Below, piece after piece: positions 1 to 7,932 of a stretch of 64,000 nucleotides of DNA. Source of the stretch: Pseudaminobacter sp040045035 (lineage in GTDB: Bacteria; Pseudomonadota; Alphaproteobacteria; Rhizobiales; Rhizobiaceae); the NCBI RefSeq assembly GCF_040045035.1, contig NZ_JBDZDS010000010.1, forward strand, positions 124,001 to 188,000, read 5' to 3'. Made by a program: the position numbers and the translations under genes. Below the pieces are notes generated by a model that saw nothing but the letters and a program-made list of their open reading frames with translations, did no database searches and was not told where the DNA came from. Numbering within the stretch: position 1 is the stretch's first letter; the number at the start of each line of letters is the position of its first letter.

Positions 1-120
1 CACGATCATCACATAGAGCGGCAGCAGGTAGTAGATCGCGAACAGCACGAGCACGATGTAGATCAGCCCGCGCGTAAGCCGGTTGACCTGCGTGGCGTTG
101 TCGGATGAAGGCTGGCTCAT
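1..120 (-). CDS. Sugar ABC transporter permease, MalG type (5' end only)
   Basis: Only the first 40 codons are inside the window; the gene runs off the left edge. The ATG at 120-118 overlaps the TGA of the upstream permease as ATGA, which indicates translational coupling. The N terminus has a short polar stretch and then a hydrophobic segment (LIYIVLVLFAIYYLLPLYV), as expected for the first membrane helix of a MalG-like inner-membrane subunit. It would pair with the MalF-type permease next to it to form the channel of a sugar importer. The assignment rests mainly on the operon position after a MalF-type permease and a binding protein. Confidence 0.8.
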   Translation of the reverse strand, partial: MSQPSSDNATQVNRLTRGLIYIVLVLFAIYYLLPLYVMIV

Positions 121-998
121 TGGCGCGGCCCTCCCCGCAGTTCCGAATAGAGATACGGGACGATGATGGAGAAGATCATGATCAGCATGATCACCGCAGA
201 CGATGCGCCGATGCCCATCTGGTTGCGGGTGAAAGTGTAGGAATACATGAAGGTGGCGGGCAACTCGGTCGCCTGCCCCGGCCCGCCGCCAGTCAGCGCC
301 ACGACAAGGTCGTAGGACTTGATGGCGAGGTGGGCGAGCACGACGAAGGCCGACAGGAACACCGGCCGCATCAGCGGGATGATGATGCGACGGTAGATGG
401 TCGTGGTCGAGGCGCCGTCGATCTGGGCGGCCTTGATGATCTCGTTGTCGACGCCGCGCAGGCCTGCCAGGAACATGGCCATGACGAAGCCCGACGACTG
501 CCAGACCGCGGCCATCACCACCGTGTAGATCGCCAGATTGCGATCCTTGATCCAGGTGAAGGAAAAATTCTCCCAGCCCCACATCTGCATGGTGTGCTCC
601 AGGCCGATGCCGGGGTCGAGAAACCATTTCCATGCGGTGCCGGTCACGATGAAGGACAGCGCCATCGGGTAGAGATAGATCGGGCGCAGAAAACCCTCGG
701 CCCGGATCTTCTGGTCGAGCAGGATGGCCAGGAACAGGCCCAGCACCGAGCAGACCGCGATGTAGAGCACACCGAAGATCGCCAGGTTGGTCAGCGCCCG
801 CCACCAGTGCGGGAGCTGCCAAAGCTTGGAATAGTTTTCGAAGCCCACCAGCCCGTAGGACGGCAGCATCTTCGAATCCGTCAGCGACAGATAGCCGGTG
901 TAGAGAATGAAGGCATAGACGAAGAGCAGGATCATGGCGAAGCTGGGCGCCAGCACCAGCTTGGGCACGATGGACTGCAACTGATTGCGTGTCGGCAT
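117..998 (-). CDS. Sugar ABC transporter permease, MalF type
   Basis: This 293-residue inner-membrane protein has about six hydrophobic segments. A binding-protein-dependent permease signature is visible around 'EIIKAAQIDGASTTTIYRRI', the EAA loop that docks on the ATPase, followed by 'IPLMRP'. The ATG at 998 was chosen because a GGGGGGA ribosome site lies just upstream; an upstream in-frame extension to 1091 has no such site and a low-quality sequence. It lies between the binding protein upstream and the MalG-type permease downstream. The sugar is not identifiable from sequence. Confidence 0.92.
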   Translation of the reverse strand: MPTRNQLQSIVPKLVLAPSFAMILLFVYAFILYTGYLSLTDSKMLPSYGLVGFENYSKLWQLPHWWRALTNLAIFGVLYIAVCSVLGLFLAILLDQKIRAEGFLRPIYLYPMALSFIVTGTAWKWFLDPGIGLEHTMQMWGWENFSFTWIKDRNLAIYTVVMAAVWQSSGFVMAMFLAGLRGVDNEIIKAAQIDGASTTTIYRRIIIPLMRPVFLSAFVVLAHLAIKSYDLVVALTGGGPGQATELPATFMYSYTFTRNQMGIGASSAVIMLIMIFSIIVPYLYSELRGGPRQ

Positions 999-1090
999 TA
1001 TCCGTCCCCCCGCAAACGGCAGCATCGCCACCGTATTTGCGTTGGAAAAACAGGAGCATCCGGACGGTTGTTCAAACGCTCCCAAAGTCA

Positions 1091-1119
1091 CCGGCGGCGC
1101 GCGAACCGCGCCCCGCCGG
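1091..1119 (-). other. Intercistronic GC-rich hairpin between binding protein and permease genes
   Basis: The arms around CCGGCGGCGCG and its complement can form a strong stem in the 134-base gap after the binding-protein gene. No run of T follows on the minus strand, so it is unlikely to be a full terminator. By analogy with malE-malF, such hairpins stabilise the upstream message and make the binding protein more abundant than the permeases; that role is inferred. Confidence 0.5.
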
Positions 1120-1132
1120 CAGGCTCATGCGC

Positions 1133-2386
1133 TTACTTCGCGGCCGCGACAGCGGCGGCGAGTTCGGCAGGCGCCTCGTCGGTCGACAGGTCGCCGTTGA
1201 AGTGGCGCGTGATGACGTCATACATCGCGTTCTTGATCGAGGCCGGAACGGCATGGCCGTGAGCCATGGAGCCGAACAGCGTGCCCTTCTCATTGGCTTC
1301 GGCGAGATCGGCCATGCCCTTCTTGCCGCAGTCGTCGAAGTCGGTGTTCGGCACGTCGGTGCGGGCCGGCACCGAGCCCTTGACCACGTTGAAGGCCGAC
1401 TGGAACTTCGGGTCCTCGATAGCCGAGGCCATCAGGAGCTGCGCCTTCTGCTTGTCCTCGCCCACCTTGAACATCATGAACTGGTCGGAGTTGAAGGTGA
1501 CGGCGCCCTGCGTGCCCGGGAAGCGGATGCAGACGAAGTCGGTGCCGGGCTTCTGGCCAGCCTTGAGGAACTCGCCCTTGGCCCAGTCGCCCATCATCTG
1601 CGCACCGGCCTTGCCTTCGATGACCATCGCCGAGGCGAGGTTCCAGTCACGGCCGGAGAAGTTGTCGTCGACATAGGAGCGCAGCTTCTCCATGCGGCTG
1701 AAGGCTTCCTTCATCTTGTCGCCGCTCAGCGCCGCCGGATCGTTGTCGATCATGGATGCCTTGTAGAAGTCGGTGCCGAGCGACAGCACGACCGCGTCGA
1801 AGAGGGTCGCGTCCTGCCACGGCTGACCGCCATGGGCGAGCGGCGTGATGCCGTTTGCCTTCATCTTGTCGAGCATGGCGACGAACTCGTCCCAGTTCTG
1901 GGGCTCCGCACCGCCAGCGGCGTCGAGCGCCTTCTTGGAGATCCAGACCCAGTTGGTCGAGTGCACGTTCACAGGTGCTGCGATCCACTTGCCGTCATAT
2001 TTCGAGAAGTTCTGCAGCGCGGTCGGGATCACCTTGTCCCAGCCCTCGGCATTGGCGACTTCGCCGAGATCGCCGACGACGCCCTGCTTGGCCCAGTCGG
2101 TGATGTCGAAGCCCAGCGCCTGCACGGCCGTGGGCGGGTTGCCTGCGGTGACGCGGGCGCGCAGCGCAGTCATGGCTGCTTCGCCGCCGCCGCCGGCAAC
2201 CGGCATGTCGGACCAGGTAACACCCTTGGATTCAAGGTCCTTCTTGAGCACTTCCAGCGCCGCGGCTTCTCCGCCCGACGTCCACCAGTGCAGAACCTCG
2301 ACATTGTCGGCGGCCTTGGCGGCGCCCGACGTCAGGGCAATGAGCGCCACACTGGCGGCAAGCTTTGTGATCGTACGCAGTGACAT
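1133..2386 (-). CDS. Periplasmic sugar-binding protein of ABC importer
   Basis: This 417-residue extracellular solute-binding protein resembles the family-1 (glucose/mannose GtsA-like) group. Residues 1-25 form a Sec signal peptide ending in GAAKA, with cleavage predicted before ADNVEV. The mature start 'VEVLHWWTSGGEAAAL' is typical of sugar-binding proteins, and aromatic residues that could stack on sugar rings are spread through the chain. It is the first gene of the operon and is followed by two permeases. Two LacI-type operators and a divergent LacI-family regulator lie directly upstream, so expression is probably induced by the transported sugar or a derivative. No ATPase gene is seen before the window edge. 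Confidence 0.92.
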   Translation of the reverse strand: MSLRTITKLAASVALIALTSGAAKAADNVEVLHWWTSGGEAAALEVLKKDLESKGVTWSDMPVAGGGGEAAMTALRARVTAGNPPTAVQALGFDITDWAKQGVVGDLGEVANAEGWDKVIPTALQNFSKYDGKWIAAPVNVHSTNWVWISKKALDAAGGAEPQNWDEFVAMLDKMKANGITPLAHGGQPWQDATLFDAVVLSLGTDFYKASMIDNDPAALSGDKMKEAFSRMEKLRSYVDDNFSGRDWNLASAMVIEGKAGAQMMGDWAKGEFLKAGQKPGTDFVCIRFPGTQGAVTFNSDQFMMFKVGEDKQKAQLLMASAIEDPKFQSAFNVVKGSVPARTDVPNTDFDDCGKKGMADLAEANEKGTLFGSMAHGHAVPASIKNAMYDVITRHFNGDLSTDEAPAELAAAVAAAK

Positions 2387-2431
2387 GGAATCCTCCCCAG
2401 ATGGCTTGGCGGCAATTTGCGCCAGCTGTGA

Positions 2432-2449
2432 ATTTATAACGATATAAAT
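2432..2449. promoter_or_regulatory. Putative LacI-family operator O1
   Basis: The 18-base sequence ATTTATAACGATATAAAT has the central CG and dyad symmetry typical of LacI/GalR operators. It differs from the second site (2570-2587) at one base. It lies 46 bases upstream of the binding-protein start, where a repressor would block that promoter. Confidence 0.75.
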
Positions 2450-2569
2450 CAGGGTGATGTCAAGACGTTGGGCCGTTTCTGCCCGATCCGCTCGATATCG
2501 CCTTGAACAATATGACTTTAATCATGATAAAGCGCCTGTCGACGCCGCCTTTTCAGGCAACGGGTTTCA

Positions 2570-2587
2570 ATTTATAACGTTATAAAT
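2570..2587. promoter_or_regulatory. Putative LacI-family operator O2 (perfect palindrome)
   Basis: ATTTATAACGTTATAAAT is a perfect 18-base palindrome with a central CG. Its centre is 138 bases from that of O1, close to 13 helical turns, which would allow looping by a tetramer. It lies just in front of the regulator gene and overlaps an alternative upstream start codon at 2586, suggesting autoregulation. Confidence 0.75.
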
Positions 2588-2624
2588 GCGCAAGAGGCGC
2601 GCAGCATTACACAAGGCAGGGCCG

Positions 2625-3674
2625 ATGGACGGTGGCGAAAGAGGCGGAAAGCGCGAGGCAAGCGAGGACACGACAGCCAAGCCGACGCTTCGCACGATTG
2701 CCGAACTGACCGGCCTTGCCGTGACGACCGTGTCGCGGGCGCTGGGCGGCGCGCCGCAGATTGCGCTAGAGACTCGCCAGAAAGTACGGCAGGTGGCGGA
2801 GGAAATCGGCTATCTGCCAGACCGTGCGGCACAGAGGCTACGCACCGGGCGCACCAACGTCATCACCCTCGTTTTGGACCCGCACGAGGAAATACTCGGC
2901 TTCAGCACGTCGCTGATCCGCGGCCTTACAGAGGCGCTCCGGGATACGCCCTATCACCTCGTCGTCACGCCGCATTTCGCCAATGTGCCGAGCCTCGATC
3001 CGGTGCGCCACATCATGCGCAACAAGATGGCCGATGGCATCGTTTTCTCGCGCACCGAGCCGTTCGATGAGCGGGTGAAGTTGCTGCTCGAGCACGAGTT
3101 TCCTTTCGTCTGCCACGGCCGCACGGAACTCGGTGCCCCTCACCCCTATGTCGACTTCGACAATTTCAGCTTTGCCTACGAAGCGACGAAGCGCCTGATC
3201 GCCGGCGGCCGCAAGCGACTGTCCATCATACTGCCGCCGCGCCGTTTCACCTTCTTCCAGCACATCCAGTACGGCTTCATGAGCGCCGTGCGGGAGGCCG
3301 GCGTCACCTTCGAATTGGTGGAAGGCGTGGATCTCGACAGTCCGGCAGCGGATATTCAGGCGTATGTGTTTCGGCGCGCGGGCGAACCCAATCCGCCCGA
3401 CGGCTATGTCTGCGGCGGCGAAGTTTCCGCGCTTGCTGTCATGGCCGCACTAAGCGACCGCGGGCTGAGGCCGGGCGACGATGTCGGTATCGTCGCCAAA
3501 CAGACGTCCGGCCTGTTCGACCTCATCCGTCCCCAGGTCGACACGATCTACGAGGACATCGCTGACGCCGGACTGCAGATGGGCCGGCTCCTGCTGGCGG
3601 CGATCGGCGGACGTGAGCCGAGCGAGCTTCAGATATTGCAGAAACCCAAGCTCAATTTTATTGCGGCGACATGA
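2625..3674 (+). CDS. LacI-family transcriptional regulator
   Basis: The protein is 349 residues from the ATG at 2625. The N-terminal helix-turn-helix plus hinge helix is clear: 'TLRTIAELTGLAVTTVSRAL' followed by 'ETRQKVRQVAEEIGYLPD'. The rest is a periplasmic-binding-protein-like sensor domain. An ATG at 2586 would add 13 residues but lies inside operator O2; the ATG at 2625 has an AAGGCAGGG site upstream and fits the family's usual start. It is divergent from the sugar ABC operon and very likely represses it. The effector is unknown. Confidence 0.93.
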   Translation: MDGGERGGKREASEDTTAKPTLRTIAELTGLAVTTVSRALGGAPQIALETRQKVRQVAEEIGYLPDRAAQRLRTGRTNVITLVLDPHEEILGFSTSLIRGLTEALRDTPYHLVVTPHFANVPSLDPVRHIMRNKMADGIVFSRTEPFDERVKLLLEHEFPFVCHGRTELGAPHPYVDFDNFSFAYEATKRLIAGGRKRLSIILPPRRFTFFQHIQYGFMSAVREAGVTFELVEGVDLDSPAADIQAYVFRRAGEPNPPDGYVCGGEVSALAVMAALSDRGLRPGDDVGIVAKQTSGLFDLIRPQVDTIYEDIADAGLQMGRLLLAAIGGREPSELQILQKPKLNFIAAT

Positions 3675-3779
3675 GCGATCGGCTTTAACGCCTCCATCAT
3701 TGATGACGGCCGGTGCCTGTGGTTGTTCCCTCGCCCGCCGGCCATGTCCGCTGCAAGATCACGGGGCTAGCATAGAGCC

Positions 3780-4604
3780 ATGCAACCATCCAAAGACATT
3801 TCCCGCCTGATCGAAATCATGGCCGCCCTGCGCGCGCCGGTTACCGGCTGCCCCTGGGACATCGAGCAGAACTTCGAGACGATCGCGCCCTATACGATCG
3901 AAGAGGCCTATGAGGTTGCCGATGCGATCGCGCGTGGCGACTTCGATGACCTTCGCCAGGAACTGGGCGATCTGCTGCTTCAGGTGGTCTACCACGCGCA
4001 GATGGCCAAAGAAGCCGGCGAGTTCGATTTCGGCGACGTGGTCGATGCCGTCACGACCAAGATGATCCGCCGCCATCCGCATGTTTTCGGCGACGAGGAA
4101 GCTCGCGGCGCTGGCATGGCCAAGGGCATGTGGGAAGCGATCAAGGCCGAGGAGAAGGCCGAAAAACGTGAGGCGCGCCTGGCCCGCGGCCTCCACCCGG
4201 AGGACCACGGCAGCGGCTTCCTTGACGGCGTACCCCTGGCCTTCCCGGCCCTCACTCGTGCACTGAAGCTTCAGGAAAAGGCGGCGCGCGTCGGCTTCGA
4301 CTGGAAGGAAGCAGCACCGATCCTCGACAAGATCGAGGAAGAGATTGGGGAACTGCGCGAGGCGATGGGCAAGGCCGACCAGGCCGCGATCCAGGACGAA
4401 TTCGGCGACGTACTGTTCGCGCTGGTCAACTTCGGCCGACACCTGAAGATCGACTCGGAGGCCGCGCTGAGCGGCACGAACGAAAAGTTCCGCACGCGGT
4501 TCCACCATGTGGAGCGCGCGCTGGAAAAGTCCGGAAGGAGCCTTGAGCAGGCTAGCCTGGAGGAAATGGAAGCACTCTGGCAGGAGGCAAAGGGCGCAGA
4601 ATAG
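3780..4604 (+). CDS. mazG: Nucleoside triphosphate pyrophosphohydrolase MazG
   Basis: This 274-residue cytoplasmic enzyme hydrolyses (d)NTPs to monophosphate and pyrophosphate, cleaning the nucleotide pool and possibly lowering ppGpp. Two MazG domains are visible. The first carries the metal-binding EExxE...ExxD pattern (EEAYEV at 41-46, ELGDLL at 61-66). The second repeats it around 'EEIGELREAM' and 'DEFGDVLF'. The length matches the two-domain family. It converges on hflX with four bases between the stop codons. Confidence 0.96.
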   Translation: MQPSKDISRLIEIMAALRAPVTGCPWDIEQNFETIAPYTIEEAYEVADAIARGDFDDLRQELGDLLLQVVYHAQMAKEAGEFDFGDVVDAVTTKMIRRHPHVFGDEEARGAGMAKGMWEAIKAEEKAEKREARLARGLHPEDHGSGFLDGVPLAFPALTRALKLQEKAARVGFDWKEAAPILDKIEEEIGELREAMGKADQAAIQDEFGDVLFALVNFGRHLKIDSEAALSGTNEKFRTRFHHVERALEKSGRSLEQASLEEMEALWQEAKGAE

Positions 4605-4608
4605 GCCG

Positions 4609-6003
4609 CTAGCCCTTCCCCTTACGCCGCAATCTGGAATCAATTTCCTCGCACGCAGCGGCCGTCGCCAGCATCGAGATCGTGACGCTGCCGTCCTCGT
4701 TGTCCACCCGCTCGGTGACGTCGCCATTTCGGTAGAGCCAGTCGACCATGCCGAACTGGTCTGGTGCAAGCTGCACCGTCACCGGCTTTAGCTCTCCCGA
4801 GACCCGCTCCTCGATCAACGCCGTCAGTGCGTCGATGCCTTCTCCGGTTATGGCGGAGATGGCAATGGGCGGCGCAGGCTTGCCACTGGCGCTCTCGGCG
4901 AGAAGCCTTGCGCGATTGCCCTCGTCGAGGCGGTCGACCTTGTTCCACACCTCGACGATTCGCTTGTCATCCGCCGGGTCGACTCCGAGATCGGCAAGGA
5001 TGCGTTCGACATCCTCGGCTTGAGCCGCCGTATCGGGATCGGAAATGTCGCGCAGATGGATGATGAGATCGGCTTCCACGACCTCTTCCAGCGTGGCGCG
5101 GAAAGCGGCGATCAGATGCGTCGGAAGGTCGGAGATGAAGCCGACCGTGTCGGACAGGATTATCGGCGTGCCGTGCGGCAGGCGCACCCGCCGCAAAGTC
5201 GGGTCGAGGGTGGCAAACAGCATGTCCTCGGCCAGAACCCCTGCTCCGGTCAGGCGGTTGAACAGCGTGGATTTGCCGGCATTGGTGTAGCCGACGATCG
5301 CGACGACGGGAAACGGCACCTTGCGACGCTTGGCCCGGTGCAGGTCGCGGGTGCGGCGCACCGTTTCCAGTTCGCGCTTGAGCTTGATGATCTTTTCCTG
5401 AAGCGCGCGACGGTCCGCCTCGATCTGCGTCTCGCCGGGGCCGCCAAGGAAGCCGGCGCCGCCGCGCTGGCGCTCAAGGTGGGTCCAGCTGCGCACGAGT
5501 CGGCCCTTCTGGTAGTTGAGATGGGCCAGGTCGACCTGCAGCGTACCTTCCTTGGTGCGCGCACGCCGGCCGAAAATCTCCAGAATCAGTCCGGTACGGT
5601 CGAGGACCTTGGCGTTGGTGGCCTTTTCCAGGTTGCGCTGCTGCACTGGCGTAAGCGGATGATCGACGATCACCAACTCCGCATGGGCGTCCTTGACCAC
5701 CTCGGCAAGCTCGTCGACCTTGCCACTGCCCAATAGCGTCGCCGGACGTGGGTCGTTCACGGTCACCACAGCAGTATAAACAGGATCAAGGTCGATGGCG
5801 CTGGCCAGGCCAACCGCCTCGTCGAGACGGGCTTCGGACGAGCGTGTCATACGCGGACGATTCGCGTCGTCCTCGCCGCGCTGTGGGCGCGTCAGAACGG
5901 GCACGATAACGACAGCGCTTGTCAATTTTTCACCAGGCGTGCGACCCGAACCGTTCGGTCCGGGTCCGCGCTCGCCGTTTCCGGCGTGTCTGTCTTGGGC
6001 CAA
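4609..6003 (-). CDS. hflX: Ribosome-associated GTPase HflX
   Basis: HflX is a ribosome-splitting and rescue GTPase. The 464-residue protein has an N-terminal HflX domain, the glycine-rich 'GGAGFLGGPGETQIEADRR' region (181-199), a coiled helical linker, and a G domain with P-loop GYTNAGKST (238-246), 'DTVGFI' and 'NKVD'. The start is TTG at 6003, right after the hfq TGA, with an AGGGAG ribosome site; no better ATG is near, and the first 27 residues are low-complexity. The hfq-hflX pair is conserved, and here it follows trkA in the same direction. Confidence 0.95.
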   Translation of the reverse strand: MAQDRHAGNGERGPGPNGSGRTPGEKLTSAVVIVPVLTRPQRGEDDANRPRMTRSSEARLDEAVGLASAIDLDPVYTAVVTVNDPRPATLLGSGKVDELAEVVKDAHAELVIVDHPLTPVQQRNLEKATNAKVLDRTGLILEIFGRRARTKEGTLQVDLAHLNYQKGRLVRSWTHLERQRGGAGFLGGPGETQIEADRRALQEKIIKLKRELETVRRTRDLHRAKRRKVPFPVVAIVGYTNAGKSTLFNRLTGAGVLAEDMLFATLDPTLRRVRLPHGTPIILSDTVGFISDLPTHLIAAFRATLEEVVEADLIIHLRDISDPDTAAQAEDVERILADLGVDPADDKRIVEVWNKVDRLDEGNRARLLAESASGKPAPPIAISAITGEGIDALTALIEERVSGELKPVTVQLAPDQFGMVDWLYRNGDVTERVDNEDGSVTISMLATAAACEEIDSRLRRKGKG

Positions 6004-6252
6004 TCAGGCTCCCTGGCTGTTTTCCTCACCATCGAACATTTGAACCGGCTGGCTCGGCATGATGGTGGAGATTGCATGTTTGTAGACGAGCTGGGAGTGC
6101 CCGTCGCGGCGCAGCAGCACACAGAAATTGTCGAACGACGTCACCACGCCGGTCAACTTGACGCCGTTAATAAGGAAGATCGTGAGTGGGTTCTTACTTT
6201 TACGAACCGAGTTCAGGAAGAGATCCTGAAGATTTTGCGTACGTTCCGCCAT
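6004..6252 (-). CDS. hfq: RNA chaperone Hfq
   Basis: This 82-residue protein forms the hexameric Sm-like ring that pairs small RNAs with mRNAs. The Sm1 region ('FLINGVKLTGVVTSFDNF') and the Sm2 motif ('YKHAISTIMPSQPV') are both present. The C-terminal tail is short, as is usual in alphaproteobacteria. The gene lies just upstream of hflX, with adjacent stop and start codons, so the two are probably co-transcribed. A 266-base region without genes separates it from trkA and probably holds its promoter. Confidence 0.98.
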   Translation of the reverse strand: MAERTQNLQDLFLNSVRKSKNPLTIFLINGVKLTGVVTSFDNFCVLLRRDGHSQLVYKHAISTIMPSQPVQMFDGEENSQGA

Positions 6253-6518
6253 TTTTCTTATCTTTCGTCGAGCCCCGTCGATTTGCAGGCTACTGCGCCA
6301 AAATTATCGGCCCCTGTCAACCATGCAAACCACTCTCTTGTCATAGTCATGACAAGCAGAACGAGTTGTTTTTGAAGCAGTTCCACTTAAGCGGTTATCA
6401 GGCTGGCGTTTCTTCCGCAACGCCAAAAAGCCGTGGTGCGACAAAAGTCCGACTCTGGCAGAGTCGCAGCCGCCCCGCTGAACTGTATTTCGTGCCGAAT
6501 TCGCCGCGCGATATCCCC

Positions 6519-7895
6519 CTAGAAGAACTCCAAACTGACGCGAAACATCTGCTCGACATGACGTACAGCGTCGGCCAGCGCGAAAATGACCACCCGATCC
6601 CTTGGCTGAATCCTCGATCCACCGCTCGGCTTGAGAACCTGCCCACCGCGGTAGATCGCGCCGATGCGCGTACCCTCGGGCAGGTTGAGATCGCGCAGAT
6701 AGGCGCCCACCAGCGGCGATGTCTCCAGCGCCTCGGCCTCAATAATCTCAGCCGCGCCGCGCTGAACGCTATGGACGGCGCGAATGCGCCCGCGGCGAAC
6801 GTGTTGCAGCACGCGCGAAATGGTGACCGAGCCAGGATTCACATGTGCGTCGATACCGAGCGACTTGCTCAGATCCTGATAGGTGGGGTTGTTGATCAGC
6901 GCCAGATTGGCCTTGCAACCAAGTCGCTTGGCCATGACGCTGGAAAGCACGTTCACCTGGTCATTGTTGGTAAGCGCAACCATCAGATCCGCATTCTGGA
7001 TATCGGCTTCCAACAGCAGCTTCTGGTCCAGCGCGCTGCCGTTGAGAACCACGCTGCGGCGAAGCTTGTCAGCGACGGCGACCGCACGCTCGCGAGACGA
7101 TTCAACGATCTTGATCTTGGTGCGCGGCTGCCGCTGCTCGATGATGCTGGCGACATAGAGCCCGATATTGCCACCACCGGCGATGACGATTCGCGTGGCT
7201 TCCGTCTCCTCATGGCCGAAAAGGCCCAGGGTCCGGCGCACCTGCTCCCTGCTCGTTACGACATAGGCTATGTCGCCCGGCTCAAGCCGGTCGGCGGAGT
7301 GCGGGATGAACAGGTTGCCGGCGCGGGTGATGCCGACAACCGTCGACGGCAGGTCTGGAAACAGATCGGAAAGCTGCTCCAGCGGCGTATGCACGACCGG
7401 GCAATCCTCCAGACACTCGATCGCGACCATCGCTATGTTATTGTCGGCGAAGCGCACGACATCGGTGGCGCCGGGCAGAGCAATGCGCCGCAGCACCATT
7501 TCGCCCACCTCCATCTCCGGAGAGATGATGACGTCGATCGGCATGTGCTCGCGCGAGAACAGGTCCTGGTAGTGCGGCCGCAGATAGGATTGGGCACGGA
7601 TGCGCGCGATCTTCATGGGCACGTTGAAAAGCGCGTGCGCCACCTCGCAGGCGACGATGTTCACCTCGTCGTAGAGAGTGACGGCGATGATCATGTCGGC
7701 GTTCTGCGCCCCGGCTGCCTCCAGCACCTCTGGATGCGAGCCGTGCCCGACGAAGCCGCGCACGTCGAGTGCATCGCGCACGGCATGGATCAGCTCCGGC
7801 GAAGTGTCGATGACGGAAACGTCGTTTTTCTCGGCGGCCAGACGCTCGGCGATGCCGTAGCCGACCTGTCCCGCGCCGCAAATGATGACGCGCAT
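6519..7895 (-). CDS. trkA: Trk potassium uptake regulatory protein TrkA
   Basis: This 458-residue peripheral membrane protein controls the TrkH/TrkG potassium channel by binding NAD(H) and nucleotides. Two RCK units are visible. The first Rossmann motif is 'MRVIICGAGQVGYGIAERL' at the N terminus; the second is 'RIVIAGGGNIGLYVASII' near the middle. Each is followed by a TrkA-C domain. Its place between ntrX and hfq is conserved in Rhizobiales. No trkH is in the window. Confidence 0.95.
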   Translation of the reverse strand: MRVIICGAGQVGYGIAERLAAEKNDVSVIDTSPELIHAVRDALDVRGFVGHGSHPEVLEAAGAQNADMIIAVTLYDEVNIVACEVAHALFNVPMKIARIRAQSYLRPHYQDLFSREHMPIDVIISPEMEVGEMVLRRIALPGATDVVRFADNNIAMVAIECLEDCPVVHTPLEQLSDLFPDLPSTVVGITRAGNLFIPHSADRLEPGDIAYVVTSREQVRRTLGLFGHEETEATRIVIAGGGNIGLYVASIIEQRQPRTKIKIVESSRERAVAVADKLRRSVVLNGSALDQKLLLEADIQNADLMVALTNNDQVNVLSSVMAKRLGCKANLALINNPTYQDLSKSLGIDAHVNPGSVTISRVLQHVRRGRIRAVHSVQRGAAEIIEAEALETSPLVGAYLRDLNLPEGTRIGAIYRGGQVLKPSGGSRIQPRDRVVIFALADAVRHVEQMFRVSLEFF

Positions 7896-7932
7896 CTCTA
7901 GGCTGCCGGCCGGTTATGCGGATGATACAATC

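Noticed and set aside
989..2383. Long open frame antisense to the sugar-binding protein gene
   Set aside because: It is the complementary-strand shadow of a high-GC gene: it has no ribosome site, its composition is Arg/His/Gly-rich, and the opposite strand has a clear family match.
6405..6424. Hairpin GGCGTT-N8-AACGCC downstream of trkA as a terminator
   Set aside because: There is no T-run on either strand after the stem, and the stem is short.
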